Shown piece after piece: positions 8,979 through 18,358 of a stretch of 64,000 nt of DNA. Positions within the stretch are counted from its first letter, which is position 1. Each line of letters begins with the position of its first letter. The notes beneath the pieces were generated by a model that had not been told where the DNA came from, did not search any database, and worked only from the letters and a program-made list of their open reading frames with translations. The position numbers and the translations under genes were made by a program. Source of the DNA: Pedobacter quisquiliarum (GTDB taxonomy: Bacteria; Bacteroidota; Bacteroidia; Sphingobacteriales; Sphingobacteriaceae); contig NZ_BMIL01000009.1 of the NCBI RefSeq assembly GCF_014642175.1, forward strand, positions 107,144-171,143, read 5' to 3'.

Positions 8979-10451
8979 TTAGTATGCTCTTGCAAACAGC
9001 ACGCGTTGCGTTGATGGTTTGCCAGAATAGATGCAAATACCCTCTTCCTGCTTATTATTTAACGGTATACATCTGATTGTAGCCTTTGTTTCTTCTTTTA
9101 TTTTTAGCTCGGTCTCTGTAGTACCATCCCAATGTGCAGCAATAAAGCCTGTTTTACCATCAAGCAATGCCTGGAACTCCTCGTAAGAGTTTGCTTCTGT
9201 AATGTGTTCATCACGGAAGGTTTCTGCTTTATTGTAGATGTTTTCCTGAATTTCATTAAGCAGTTGAGCGATGTGGATTTCCAGACCATCTTGTGAGACC
9301 GTTTGTTTCTCACGCGTATCTCTGCGTGCAAGTTCAACAGTTTGGTTTTCCATATCCCGGGCACCGATCGCTACACGAACAGGTACGCCTTTAAGCTCGT
9401 ATTCTGCAAACTTGAAACCTGGACGTTGGGTGTCGCGGTCATCATATTTCACGGAGATGCCCAAGGCTTTTAATTTCGGCATTAGTTTGTCTACGAAGTT
9501 TGAGATGTTCTCCAGGGCTGCATCACTTTTATAGATTGGAACGATCACCACTTGGATAGGTGCAAGTTTCGGTGGAAGCACTAATCCAGCGTCATCACTG
9601 TGTGCCATAATCAGCGCTCCGATTAAGCGTGTAGACACCCCCCATGAAGAAGCCCATACGTGATCTATTTTGCCTTCTTTACTGGTGAACTTCACATCAA
9701 ATGCTTTGGCAAAGTTCTGGCCCAGGAAGTGGGATGTTCCGGCCTGCAGGGCTTTTCCATCCTGCATCAAGGCTTCAATGCAGTAGGTATCTAATGCACC
9801 CGCAAAGCGCTCATTGGCTGTCTTTTTACCACGCACAACAGGTAGTGCCATCCAGTTCTCTGCGAAATCTGCATAAACGTCTAGCATTCTTTCTGTTTCT
9901 TCTACAGCTTCCTGAGAGGTTGCATGGGCAGTGTGCCCTTCTTGCCACAGGAATTCCGTGGTTCTAAGGAACAATCGGGTTCTCATTTCCCAACGGACAA
10001 CGTTTGCCCATTGATTTATAAGTAGTGGAAGGTCGCGGTAAGACTGCACCCAGCCTTTGAATGTATTCCAGATGATGGTTTCGGAAGTAGGACGCACGAT
10101 CAGCTCTTCTTCCAATTTGGCAGTCTCATCAACGATGATATTGCCATTTCCGTCATTCTTCAGACGATAATGTGTCACGACAGCACACTCCGTGGCAAAA
10201 CCTTCTACGTGAGCTGCTTCTTTAGAGAAAAATGACTTGGGAATGAATAATGGAAAATAGGCATTACTGTGACCAGTATCCTTGAATTTTTGATCTAAAA
10301 CAGCCTGCATTTTCTCCCAAATGGAGTAACCATAGGGCTTAATGACCATACAACCCTTGACAGATGAATGCTCTGCCAGGTCGGCTTTTATAACAATGTC
10401 GTTATACCACTGTGAATAGTCTTCATTTTTACTTGTAATACCTTTGCTCAT
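8979..10451 (-). CDS. proS: Prolyl-tRNA synthetase, type 3 (eukaryote/archaea-like)
   Basis: 490 residues. This class II synthetase has RPTSE at 120-124, motif 2 [15 protein letters not shown] at about 153-167, the TXE-type QEGHTAH, and motif 3 in the [15 protein letters not shown] region. It lacks the YbaK-type editing insertion of the E. coli enzyme and ends in the short RVLFARAY tail of type-3 enzymes, the form usual in Bacteroidota. It charges tRNA-Pro with proline. It is the first gene of a leftward run that continues into the PLP enzyme and the TIGR02757 gene. Confidence 0.97.
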   Translation of the reverse strand: MSKGITSKNEDYSQWYNDIVIKADLAEHSSVKGCMVIKPYGYSIWEKMQAVLDQKFKDTGHSNAYFPLFIPKSFFSKEAAHVEGFATECAVVTHYRLKNDGNGNIIVDETAKLEEELIVRPTSETIIWNTFKGWVQSYRDLPLLINQWANVVRWEMRTRLFLRTTEFLWQEGHTAHATSQEAVEETERMLDVYADFAENWMALPVVRGKKTANERFAGALDTYCIEALMQDGKALQAGTSHFLGQNFAKAFDVKFTSKEGKIDHVWASSWGVSTRLIGALIMAHSDDAGLVLPPKLAPIQVVIVPIYKSDAALENISNFVDKLMPKLKALGISVKYDDRDTQRPGFKFAEYELKGVPVRVAIGARDMENQTVELARRDTREKQTVSQDGLEIHIAQLLNEIQENIYNKAETFRDEHITEANSYEEFQALLDGKTGFIAAHWDGTTETELKIKEETKATIRCIPLNNKQEEGICIYSGKPSTQRVLFARAY

Positions 10452-10498
10452 AGCCGCTTGGAACGTTTTTTGTGTTTGTTGACTTGTAATAATAGTTA

Positions 10499-10506
10499 CA
10501 AATCTA
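10499..10506 (-). promoter_or_regulatory. -7 promoter box of proS
   Basis: On the minus strand this reads TAGATTTG, an exact TAnnTTTG match, 48 bases upstream of the proS start. I see no convincing -33 element. Confidence 0.5.
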
Positions 10507-10551
10507 TAAATTTATAGCTATTTAAGTTCACACACACAAACAATCAGATAT

Positions 10552-11505
10552 ATGAAACCAATCTATTTATTCACCGGTCTGCTCGCGTGGACGTCCTTGG
10601 TTGTCACATCTTGTTCGACACCACAGATGGCACAGAGCGTAAACATTCAGGATGATGTTTACAATACGACTGCGACTGCGGTAGCATATGAAAGACCTGC
10701 ACCTTCTGCAGCTGCGAGGTACCAGGATTCAATCTCTACCAACAATTATGGCAGTAGCGACCCGAACTACGATATGGATTATTATTCTCGTATTAACAGA
10801 TTCTACTATGGAAGCCCATTCCGCTCCTACTATGATCCGTTCTTCGATCCATACTTTGACGGCTTCTACGGATACAATGCTTTCTCTCCTTATTACTCAG
10901 GTTTATCCTTTGGCTTAGGCTTCAACTACGGCTGGGGCGGCGGTTTCTGGGGTCCTTATTCTTATGGTGGTTTATATTCACCTTTCTGGGGCTATCGCAC
11001 ATGGCCTTATGGCGGATACATGGGTGGCGGTTATTACGGCGGCGGATTCCTGGGTGGTGGCTACTATGGTGGCGGATACCTTGTTGGAAATGGTCGTGTA
11101 AGTGCAGGTGGTCGTCCGACCAGAGGTTCTGAAAACGGAATTGGCTATCGCAATGGCGGATCCAGAATTAACAATGCAGCAGGCTCACGTGGAAACACAG
11201 GTGGTGGTGTAGTACTTGGCGGTAGAAGTGCCGGTGCAGGAACCTACAACCCGAACCGTGGTGCGGCAATAGGTGCAAGACCAGGTCGTGATAACCAGGT
11301 AGGTGCGCCGACAAGAAGCCAGAGACCAACCAGTCAAAGACCAACAAGTCAAAGACCGACCAGAACTGAAGGCTACACACCAGAGCGTTCATCGAGACCA
11401 ACTTATACGCCGCCAGCTAATAACGGTGGATCAAGGTCAAGCGGTGGTAGCATGGGCGGTGGCGGTGGTTCATCAAGACCAGCAAGAGCCGGAGGTAGAG
11501 GCTAA
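10552..11505 (+). CDS. Glycine/tyrosine-rich lipoprotein with RPTSQ repeats
   Basis: 317 residues. The signal peptide ends in the lipobox VVTSC, with lipidated Cys21. The middle, about 75-185, is extremely rich in Gly, Tyr, Phe and Trp (repeated GGGYYGGG-type units). The C-terminal third is Arg/Ser/Gly-rich and disordered, with three tandem SQRPT units (15-base DNA repeat near 11324-11360). Cytoplasmic function is excluded by the lipobox; it is probably anchored in the outer or inner membrane facing the periplasm or surface. Such proteins recur in Pedobacter, but I know of no assigned role. The following barrel protein begins 18 bases downstream, so the two may work together. Confidence 0.75.
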   Translation: MKPIYLFTGLLAWTSLVVTSCSTPQMAQSVNIQDDVYNTTATAVAYERPAPSAAARYQDSISTNNYGSSDPNYDMDYYSRINRFYYGSPFRSYYDPFFDPYFDGFYGYNAFSPYYSGLSFGLGFNYGWGGGFWGPYSYGGLYSPFWGYRTWPYGGYMGGGYYGGGFLGGGYYGGGYLVGNGRVSAGGRPTRGSENGIGYRNGGSRINNAAGSRGNTGGGVVLGGRSAGAGTYNPNRGAAIGARPGRDNQVGAPTRSQRPTSQRPTSQRPTRTEGYTPERSSRPTYTPPANNGGSRSSGGSMGGGGGSSRPARAGGRG

Positions 11506-11523
11506 TTTACTTTAAACACACAC

Positions 11524-13038
11524 ATGAAAAAGTTTATTTCAACGCTCATACTGGCTACAGTAGCCGGTACAGGAACATTATATGCACAATATGCGAGTGA
11601 CGCCTTACGGTTTTCTCAAGGAAATTACGGTAGCTCTTCAAGATTTAAAGGTTTAGGTGGTGCGCAGATCGGTTTAGGTGGTGACATGAGTTCTTTGGGT
11701 GCAAACCCTGCAGGGCTGGGTATGTTCACCAGATCAGAATTCAGCATCACGCCAGAATTTAACAATGCTTCTGCTGACGCTGTTTATCTTGGTCAAAGAA
11801 CGAAAGATTCGAAAAACCATTTGAATCTGAATCAGGCAGGTGCAGTATTCTACACCCCTATCCGCAAACGTCAGGGTGCAGATTTGAATAAAGGTGCACT
11901 AAGCATTGTTTGGGGTGTTGGTTTTAATCGGACCAACGACTTCAATGCGAACTTCCGCTACGATGGACAGAACGCACAGAACTCCATGACGGACTATTTT
12001 GCACAGATTGCAACTGGGGTAACTCAGGATAAATTTGGTGATAATTCATTAGAAGCAAAAGCGTATGACAGCGGTTTAATTGTAGCAGATGCTAATGATC
12101 CAACACGTTATTATGCAGCTACTGAAGTTCCGAATGTTCAGCAGAACTACGACTTTAGAACAGGTTCTACCTCAGAATTTAATGTTGCTGCTGGTTTGAA
12201 CATTTCGAACCAATTGTATTTGGGTGCTTCACTTGGTTTCGTGAACATTCGCTACGATAGAAATTCTGAATTCCTGGAATCAGGCGTACAAACTTTGAAT
12301 GATCTGACGACTGAGGATTACAGCTTCTCATACAGAATCAATCAACTTACCGATGGTTCTGGTGTAAACGGCCGCTTAGGTTTGATTTTCAAACCAACAA
12401 GTACGTTGAGAATTGGTGCGACTTTCCAGACACCTACCTGGTTACATATCCAGGATAACTGGTCTGAATCGTTATACACCGAGTATACAGCAAGTAACGG
12501 TGGTGTGACAAGCTTCCCAACTCAGGCGGATAATTATCTGACAGAGTACAACCTGAGAACACCATATAAAGGATCTTTGGGAGCGAGTCTGATCTTAGGT
12601 AACAATGCTTTAATCTCTGCTGACATTGACTACATCGATTACGCTAGTATGAAGTTGAGCAATTCTGACAATTATCTAAGCAATTCAACGATTGCCGATA
12701 ACAATGCGGAAATTAAAGATCAATATACTGGAGCGATCAACTATCGTGTGGGTGGAGAGTACAAATTGGGACCAGTTGCTTTAAGAGCTGGTTTCGGATT
12801 GAATGGCTCACCATATGCAGATGATGATGACAATGTTTTTGACACTAAGATCTACAGTGGCGGCTTGGGATACCGTTATAACAACTACTATTTTGATGTT
12901 GCTTACCAACGTGTAGAGACTACGAATACTTTCAGTCCTTATCAGTTAGCATTGAACAATCCTGTAGGACCTGCGCCTGTTGCGAATGTTAACTTTGCTA
13001 AAAACAACGTTTTCTTAACGTTTGGGGTTAGATTCTAA
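11524..13038 (+). CDS. OmpP1/FadL-like outer-membrane transport protein
   Basis: 504 residues with a signal peptide (MKKFISTLILATVAGTGTLYAQ). It continues with the conserved N-terminal ALRFSQ...GSSRFKGLGGAQIGLGGDMSSLGANPAGLG, which is typical of Bacteroidota members of the OMPP1/FadL/TodX superfamily. The remainder is a run of amphipathic strands ending in NNVFLTFGVRF, with a terminal Phe suited to BAM-dependent insertion. Such barrels admit hydrophobic compounds through a lateral opening. The substrate here is unknown. It is probably cotranscribed with the preceding glycine-rich lipoprotein and ends at a strong terminator. Confidence 0.82.
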   Translation: MKKFISTLILATVAGTGTLYAQYASDALRFSQGNYGSSSRFKGLGGAQIGLGGDMSSLGANPAGLGMFTRSEFSITPEFNNASADAVYLGQRTKDSKNHLNLNQAGAVFYTPIRKRQGADLNKGALSIVWGVGFNRTNDFNANFRYDGQNAQNSMTDYFAQIATGVTQDKFGDNSLEAKAYDSGLIVADANDPTRYYAATEVPNVQQNYDFRTGSTSEFNVAAGLNISNQLYLGASLGFVNIRYDRNSEFLESGVQTLNDLTTEDYSFSYRINQLTDGSGVNGRLGLIFKPTSTLRIGATFQTPTWLHIQDNWSESLYTEYTASNGGVTSFPTQADNYLTEYNLRTPYKGSLGASLILGNNALISADIDYIDYASMKLSNSDNYLSNSTIADNNAEIKDQYTGAINYRVGGEYKLGPVALRAGFGLNGSPYADDDDNVFDTKIYSGGLGYRYNNYYFDVAYQRVETTNTFSPYQLALNNPVGPAPVANVNFAKNNVFLTFGVRF

Positions 13039-13059
13039 TCATCCAAATCTAATGCATAA

Positions 13060-13093
13060 AAAAAGGTCCTGAACTTACGTTCAGGACCTTTTT
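13060..13093 (+). terminator. Rho-independent terminator after the FadL-like gene
   Basis: A 15-base stem (13060-13074 with 13079-13093) containing GGTCCTGAAC/GTTCAGGACC, a TTAC loop, and A and T tracts on both sides. It could stop transcription from either strand, including leftward ubiD transcripts. Confidence 0.92.
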
Positions 13094-13100
13094 TTATGGT

Positions 13101-13243
13101 TATGCTTTTTGAATTCGTCTTGATGCTAGTGCTTGTCGAATGTGTTTTATGCTAAGGCTTCTTGAATTTGTTTATACCTATGCTTCTTGAATTTTTATGC
13201 TTATGCATTTTCAATTAGTTTTATACTTAAGCATTTTGAATAT
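13101..13243. repeat. Degenerate tandem repeat, about six copies
   Basis: Imperfect copies of a 19-27 base unit with consensus TATGCTTnTTGAATTnGTTT begin near 13101, 13122, 13148, 13179, 13196 and 13223. They fill the space between the terminator at 13093 and the ubiD stop at 13284, where no gene is visible. Confidence 0.55.
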
Positions 13244-13283
13244 GAGCAACAAGACTTAGGTCCACGCTCTTTATTAAACGTGC

Positions 13284-15113
13284 TTATTGTTCTTGCCGTT
13301 TGAGTCCTTCCAGAATTCTGGTTGTATTGGCTTCTATTACTGGATCTTTGATCAGCTCTGGTGCGTGATGGGGCTTTTTTCGGGCGTCAATAATGATTGG
13401 ACCTTCGCAACCCCAATGTTTATCGTGCGTAGCACTGCCGATACCATAGATATCTGCTGCCGGGTTGCTACGCGTAAATGTTACCCATACGAAGTTGTTG
13501 ATGTTTAAAGCGGTAAACGCACTGTCGTCACACAGAACGATCATCGCAAAACCGCTCAGATCGGTGTTTTGTAAGGCTTTGTCGAGCGCGAGCACATCGG
13601 AGGCTGTTTCGGCTGCTGTTGTATATGCTTCCACTTGAAGGGTTAGCACGCCTGGAAATGCAAGTTGCGGATTGCTGAAACCTTTCGGCAGTGGTAAGGC
13701 AGCTGGCAATGTACGCTGCAGGGAACGTCGAACTGGTCCGGCAGCAGCAAAGACGACTTTAGAGCCTGCATTTAAACCCGTACCGGTGTAGTCGAGCGTG
13801 TCGATGGTCGTTTGGGTATGGAAATGGAGATCCCTTCTGAAGTTCATCCTTGAAAGTACGTGCATCAGAAACTCCTGAAGATGATGCGTCGAGAGCTGTT
13901 CATCATCCTCCCTGGCGGCAATGAACAGGTATTTGGCTAAACTAAGCTGATTTTTGCCAAGGATGTGATTTGATATCGTGAGTATCTCCTGCGGTCTACG
14001 TCCATCCAGAAATGGTGTATATCGTTCACTTCCGATGGCAAACAGCAATGGGTGTACCCCTGCTGCATCTACTGCGTTGACTTCTTTCAGGCCATGAATT
14101 TCTTTAGGCAATGCTGATCCGGTGATTTCGTGGATGAGCGCTCCGAAACTGGTATCTTCCTGCGGCGGGCGACCCACTACCGTGAATGACCAGATGGCAT
14201 CCTCCCGATGGTAAACGTTGTGGACCTTCATCAAAGGAAATGGGTGTGTGAGACTATAGTAGCCAAGGTGGTCTCCAAATGGGCCTTCGGGCTTGTTCTC
14301 ATTGGGGTACACGGTTCCGGTGATTACAAAATCAGCATCTGCAGAGATGCAAAAACCTTCTTCATCATAAAAATAGCGGAACCGACGGTTGCCCAGCGCG
14401 CCAGCAAAGGTCATCTCAGATAAGCCTTCCGGAAGTGGCATCACCGCGGCGAGCGGATGTGATGGTGGTCCGCCTACGAAGATGCTCACCTTCAAAGGCT
14501 TACCAAGTTTATTTGCTTTAGATTGATGTACACCTATTCCGCGGTGGATCTGGTAATGCAAGCCGATCTCCTGATCCTGAATATAAGCATTGCCGGCAAG
14601 TTGAATCCGGTACATTCCAAGATTAGCATTCAGAATACCTGGTTTCTCTACATCTTCTGTGTAAACCTGGGGCATGGTAATAAAAGGTCCTCCGTCCATC
14701 GGCCAATTGACAATCTGTGGCAATGCAGAGATGGTGGTTTTCCTGAATGTAGATTTAAACAGGCTTTGCTTTAATGGCAGTGCAGACAATGCAGTTAGCC
14801 CCGCCCCTGCTGTTTTAAACGGGTTCTTTATCGCTTTTATTGGATCTGATCGCAATCCGACCAGCTGTTCCACATTCGCCAGACTATCCCGGAACATGAA
14901 CTTGGACCTTTCCAGCGTACCAAAAAGGTTTGACACAGCCGGGAACTTAGAGCCTTTTACATTTTCAAAAAGTATGGCCGGCCCTTGTTCTTCATACACC
15001 CGAAGATGTATGGAGGCCATTTCGAGATATGGATCAACCTCTTCCTTAATCCGGATCAGGTGTCCATGTTTTTCTAAATCGTTAACGCACGCTGCTAAGC
15101 TTGAATATCCCAT
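13284..15113 (-). CDS. ubiD: UbiD-family prenylated-FMN decarboxylase
   Basis: About 609 residues. The N-terminus, SLAACVNDLEKHGHLIRIKEEVDP, and the segments FAGALGNRRFRYFYD, PEGPFGDHLGYYSL and TVVGRPPQEDTSFG fit the UbiD family. E-P-EGPFGDH carries residues of the catalytic Glu-Arg-Glu network. UbiD enzymes use prenylated FMN made by UbiX, present here at 34852-35415, for reversible decarboxylation of aromatic or alpha,beta-unsaturated acids. In Bacteroidota this longer form is often linked to quinone biosynthesis, but that is inference. The frame extends to a TTG at 15122; the ATG at 15113 (MGYSSL) is the better start. Confidence 0.9.
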   Translation of the reverse strand: MGYSSLAACVNDLEKHGHLIRIKEEVDPYLEMASIHLRVYEEQGPAILFENVKGSKFPAVSNLFGTLERSKFMFRDSLANVEQLVGLRSDPIKAIKNPFKTAGAGLTALSALPLKQSLFKSTFRKTTISALPQIVNWPMDGGPFITMPQVYTEDVEKPGILNANLGMYRIQLAGNAYIQDQEIGLHYQIHRGIGVHQSKANKLGKPLKVSIFVGGPPSHPLAAVMPLPEGLSEMTFAGALGNRRFRYFYDEEGFCISADADFVITGTVYPNENKPEGPFGDHLGYYSLTHPFPLMKVHNVYHREDAIWSFTVVGRPPQEDTSFGALIHEITGSALPKEIHGLKEVNAVDAAGVHPLLFAIGSERYTPFLDGRRPQEILTISNHILGKNQLSLAKYLFIAAREDDEQLSTHHLQEFLMHVLSRMNFRRDLHFHTQTTIDTLDYTGTGLNAGSKVVFAAAGPVRRSLQRTLPAALPLPKGFSNPQLAFPGVLTLQVEAYTTAAETASDVLALDKALQNTDLSGFAMIVLCDDSAFTALNINNFVWVTFTRSNPAADIYGIGSATHDKHWGCEGPIIIDARKKPHHAPELIKDPVIEANTTRILEGLKRQEQ

Positions 15114-15160
15114 CAGGATCAAAGGTATAAACTAATAAATAATGAAGTATCTATAACAAA

Positions 15161-15188
15161 AAAAAGCCACGCTTGGGCGTGGCTTTTT
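15161..15188 (-). terminator. Terminator of the dps gene
   Basis: AAAAAGCCACGC at 15161-15172 pairs with GCGTGGCTTTTT at 15177-15188 around a TTGG loop. Read leftward it follows the Dps stop by about 17 bases and ends in a T-run. Confidence 0.9.
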
Positions 15189-15204
15189 CGTAATCAGGGT
15201 GATT

Positions 15205-15684
15205 CTATTTCTTATCTGCAAAAGATCTAAGCATCCAGGTGTTCTTTTCTTTGAACTGCATGAACCGGTTTACCATGTCGTTGGTTCCTTCGTCACCAGC
15301 CTCATCAGTTGCCTCCAGAAGCTCACGTTCCATCTCGATCAGCTTGGACATGTCATCCAAAATTGCATCGATCATTGCCATATCTTGCATACCAATGGTG
15401 TCAATTTCTTTGATGCGTGACTCATTGATGTAATCCGCGAAGCGACTGTGTGGTGGCTTACCTAAAGTTAACACACGTTCAGCAATTTCATCTATTGTTG
15501 TTTGTGCTTCCGTATATAATTCTTCGAATTTTACGTGCAATGTGAAAAAGTTAGAACCTTTGATATTCCAATGACAACCGCGCAATTTCTGGTAATGTAT
15601 GTGATAATTAGCAAGATAGTCGTTTAAAAGATCAACAACAGGTTTAACTTCTTGCTCGTTCAGGCTTATTTCTTTTGCGTCCAT
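15205..15684 (-). CDS. dps: Dps-family ferritin-like DNA-protection protein
   Basis: 159 residues, normal for Dps. The inter-subunit ferroxidase ligands are all present with correct spacing: His38, His50, Asp65 and Glu69 (GCHWN, LHVKFEELY, TIDEIAER). The family forms 12-mers that oxidise Fe(II) with hydrogen peroxide, store iron and shield DNA in stress. The short acidic N-terminus lacks the lysine tail that binds DNA in E. coli Dps, so protection may work mainly by iron sequestration. It is a single-gene unit with its own terminator. Upstream, an AAGCTTTG near-match to the -7 box (15739-15732) with TTG at 15760-15758 is a plausible promoter. Confidence 0.93.
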   Translation of the reverse strand: MDAKEISLNEQEVKPVVDLLNDYLANYHIHYQKLRGCHWNIKGSNFFTLHVKFEELYTEAQTTIDEIAERVLTLGKPPHSRFADYINESRIKEIDTIGMQDMAMIDAILDDMSKLIEMERELLEATDEAGDEGTNDMVNRFMQFKEKNTWMLRSFADKK

Positions 15685-15858
15685 GGTTTATTATTTTTTA
15701 ATTTGTAATATTATTGAAACAAGAGTTATAACAAAGCTTCGATGAAATGGTTTCCTGCAACGGGAAATTTCATACAATAGAGGTGTAATTTCCTCGTTTA
15801 CTATTCGGAATAAGCATCAACTTAGTTTTAACCATTCAAATAACTTATAAAATTATTA

Positions 15859-17052
15859 ATGTATAAATATATTACTGTGCTATTGGCAACGAATTTAATG
15901 TTCTTAGCCAATGTAAAAGCCCATTCGGTCATCGACTCTATCGGCGTTGAAAATCTAAATGGCAGTAAGGTGATCATCCACCAGATCGTTAAAAACGACA
16001 CCTACTACTCGGTTGGTAGAAGATACAACGTCTCCCCCAAAGAAATCATGACCTTTAATGAGAATAAATACCTCCAGGTAGGTGTCTTGATCAAAATTCC
16101 AACAAAATTGCCGTTTGATAATAAGCCTGCCCAGGCATCGGCCAAAAACAATGCCTCTAATGCCGAAAGTGTTGAACCAACGCTGATTGACTACGAAGTT
16201 AAACCGAAAGATAATTTGAATAGTATTGCCCGGGCACATGGAACAACCGTCCCTGAGCTACGACGGATAAATGAATTAAGAACCATTAACTTAAGAATCG
16301 GGCAACAACTAAAGGTCCCTGCTCCCGTTGATGCTGCATCTGCAGCACAGGAGACCGTAGTGGCTCAGAATCCAGCCCCGCAAACAGGCAACGTTCGCGC
16401 TGGCAACAACACCAGACCTGTAGAACAACCTAAACCTATTCTCCCTCCAGGAACAAATACTGCAGCAACTAGACCGCAGTCGAAGCCTGTAGATTCGACG
16501 AATAGAAACCCAGCTTTGAACGAGAAGTTTGTTGAGCATACCGTTGCCTCCAATGAAACGATGTATTCCATCGCTACGACATACAAAATGACCATCGATC
16601 AGCTGAAAGCGAAAAATAACCTACCGAATAATTCGCTACGCGTGGGCCAGAAGTTGCTGATTAGCGGACAGTATCCGGTAAAAACGGAACCAGCGGCTGA
16701 TAGCCTGGATGATGCCACGATTAAAGATCCCTCATTGAGGGGTGATGCGAGCAGATATGGTTTAAATCAGGTAGATGAGAAGGGTACCGCAGTTTGGATC
16801 ACAGATCAGGATTTAGATCCGGTAAAGATGCTTGTTTTGCATCGCACCGCTCCGGTTGGGACGATCGTAAAGATTACCAATCCGATGACGAACAGATCTG
16901 CATTTGCGAAAGTTGTGGGAAAGTATACCGAGAATGAATCTACGAGGGATGTGATACTGGTTATGACAAAGGCTGTAGCAGATTCAATCGGCGCGATTGA
17001 TAAAAGATTTTTTTGCAATATAACGTACAGCGGACAAGATAATGAGCAATAA
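15859..17052 (+). CDS. Exported protein with three LysM domains and an RlpA-like C-terminus
   Basis: 397 residues with a signal peptide (about 1-21, cut near VKA-HS). Three LysM modules are visible at about 43-82, 113-156 and 222-267 (for example YEVKPKDNLNSIARAHGTTVPEL and HTVASNETMYSIATTYKMT), joined by Pro/Ala/Asn-rich linkers. The last 100 residues (LVLHRTAPVGTIVKITNPMTNRSAFAKVVG) resemble the double-psi beta-barrel of RlpA-like proteins. LysM binds peptidoglycan, so it probably acts at the cell wall. The catalytic residues of RlpA lytic transglycosylases cannot be confirmed. It overlaps the uridine kinase gene by 11 bases. Confidence 0.88.
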   Translation: MYKYITVLLATNLMFLANVKAHSVIDSIGVENLNGSKVIIHQIVKNDTYYSVGRRYNVSPKEIMTFNENKYLQVGVLIKIPTKLPFDNKPAQASAKNNASNAESVEPTLIDYEVKPKDNLNSIARAHGTTVPELRRINELRTINLRIGQQLKVPAPVDAASAAQETVVAQNPAPQTGNVRAGNNTRPVEQPKPILPPGTNTAATRPQSKPVDSTNRNPALNEKFVEHTVASNETMYSIATTYKMTIDQLKAKNNLPNNSLRVGQKLLISGQYPVKTEPAADSLDDATIKDPSLRGDASRYGLNQVDEKGTAVWITDQDLDPVKMLVLHRTAPVGTIVKITNPMTNRSAFAKVVGKYTENESTRDVILVMTKAVADSIGAIDKRFFCNITYSGQDNEQ

Positions 17053-17692
17053 GAAGCCTTTTGTAATAGGCGTAGCAGGTGGTAGTGGGTCAGGTAAAAC
17101 GTTCTTCCTGAAGTGTTTTCTTCACCACTTTAGAACCGAAGAAGTAAGTCTAATTTCCCAGGATGATTACTATCGTCCTAAGCAGGAACAGAAAATCGAT
17201 GAGAACGGCTGGATTAATTTCGATCTTCCGGAAGGTATTGATGATGCCCGTTTACTGCACGACTTGAAGCGTCTTATTGCAGGTGAGGCTGTTGAGAAAA
17301 AAGAATATACTTTTAATATGAATGAGGAGCATGCGAGGTTATTAAACATTACCTCTGCTCCAATTATAATTGTAGAAGGCCTATTTGTCTTCCACTTTAA
17401 AGAGATTTCGGATTTGTTCGACATGAAGATTTTCATGGATGCGGATGAGGAAATCACCTTGAACAGACGTATTTCAAGGGATGAAATTGAACGTGGATAC
17501 ACGAGAGACATGGTGATGTATCAGTGGGTAAATCATGTACTACCCGCCTATCGCAGATACTTGTTGCCTTATAAAGGCAGCTGCCACAAGGTTATTATGA
17601 ATAACAAACATGTGGCAGATGATATTATTGTTGCTTCGCAACAGATTTCAGATGAGCTAAAGCCCCTTATTGAAGAAAAGAATACAGCTTAA
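17042..17692 (+). CDS. udk: Uridine kinase
   Basis: 216 residues. The P-loop GGSGSGKT lies near residues 14-21, followed by SQDDYYRP (nucleoside-binding Asp-Tyr-Tyr), NFDLPEGID, IIVEGLFVF, and the lid segment RRISRDEIERGYTRDMVMYQW. It phosphorylates uridine and cytidine with ATP or GTP in pyrimidine salvage. It overlaps the LysM gene end by 11 bases, so it is translationally coupled to it, and shares a TTAA with the convergent scoB stop. Confidence 0.94.
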   Translation: MSNKKPFVIGVAGGSGSGKTFFLKCFLHHFRTEEVSLISQDDYYRPKQEQKIDENGWINFDLPEGIDDARLLHDLKRLIAGEAVEKKEYTFNMNEEHARLLNITSAPIIIVEGLFVFHFKEISDLFDMKIFMDADEEITLNRRISRDEIERGYTRDMVMYQWVNHVLPAYRRYLLPYKGSCHKVIMNNKHVADDIIVASQQISDELKPLIEEKNTA

Positions 17693-18348
17693 TCGAATTT
17701 CATTTCAGGTGTATCTTCCGGCGCGATCAATCGGCCGGCAGTTGCCTGTTTGATGTAGTCTACACTCACCCCTGGGGCTCGCTCTAACAATTGAAATCCA
17801 CCTTCCGGCAGAATGTCGAGCACAGCGAGTTCAGTAACCACTTTCTTGATGCAGTTCACGCCCGTTAAAGGAAGGCTGCATTTGGGCAATAGCTTGCTTT
17901 CACCAGCTTTGTTTACATGTTGCATGGCTACGATGATGTTTTTTGCAGAAGCAACAAGATCCATTGCGCCGCCCATGCCTTTCACCATTTTACCTGGTAT
18001 TTTCCAGTTGGCGATATCTCCGTGTTCCGATACCTCCATTGCACCTAGGATCGTTAAGTCAATCTTCTGACTTCTGATCATACCGAAGCTTAGTGCAGAG
18101 TCGAAGATTGAACTTCCAGGTAGGGTTGTAATGGTCTGTTTGCCAGCATTGATTAGATCTGGGTCTTCTTGTCCTTCTATGGGGAATGGTCCCATGCCCA
18201 ACAATCCGTTTTCGGATTGTAGTACGACGTTGATGCCTTCAGGAATATAGTTGGCCACTAAGGTTGGAATTCCGATGCCCAGGTTCACATAAAATCCATC
18301 TTTTAACTCTTTTGCAATTCTCTTTGCAATTCCATTTTTATCTAACAT
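17689..18348 (-). CDS. scoB: 3-oxoacid CoA-transferase, subunit B
   Basis: 219 residues. The catalytic glutamate, which forms the glutamyl-CoA thioester, is Glu46 in SENGLLGMGPFP. NLGIGIPTLVANY, the GAMEVSEHGDIANW segment and VKGMGGAMDLV are family hallmarks. With subunit A it moves CoA from succinyl-CoA (or acetyl-CoA) to acetoacetate. The gene starts 10 bases after scoA. Its stop codon TAA and the udk stop on the other strand use the same TTAA at 17689-17692, leaving no room for a terminator. Confidence 0.93.
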   Translation of the reverse strand: MLDKNGIAKRIAKELKDGFYVNLGIGIPTLVANYIPEGINVVLQSENGLLGMGPFPIEGQEDPDLINAGKQTITTLPGSSIFDSALSFGMIRSQKIDLTILGAMEVSEHGDIANWKIPGKMVKGMGGAMDLVASAKNIIVAMQHVNKAGESKLLPKCSLPLTGVNCIKKVVTELAVLDILPEGGFQLLERAPGVSVDYIKQATAGRLIAPEDTPEMKFD

Positions 18349-18358
18349 GTTTTGCTGA

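Noticed and set aside
11303..11515. Rightward frame rich in RDQ/QPVKD within the Gly-rich lipoprotein gene
   Set aside because: It is the repeat region of the lipoprotein read in another frame.
14674..15135. Rightward open frame of 153 codons across the ubiD 5' end
   Set aside because: It is antisense to a gene with clear UbiD motifs and its translation is Ser/Arg/Ala-rich with no family features.
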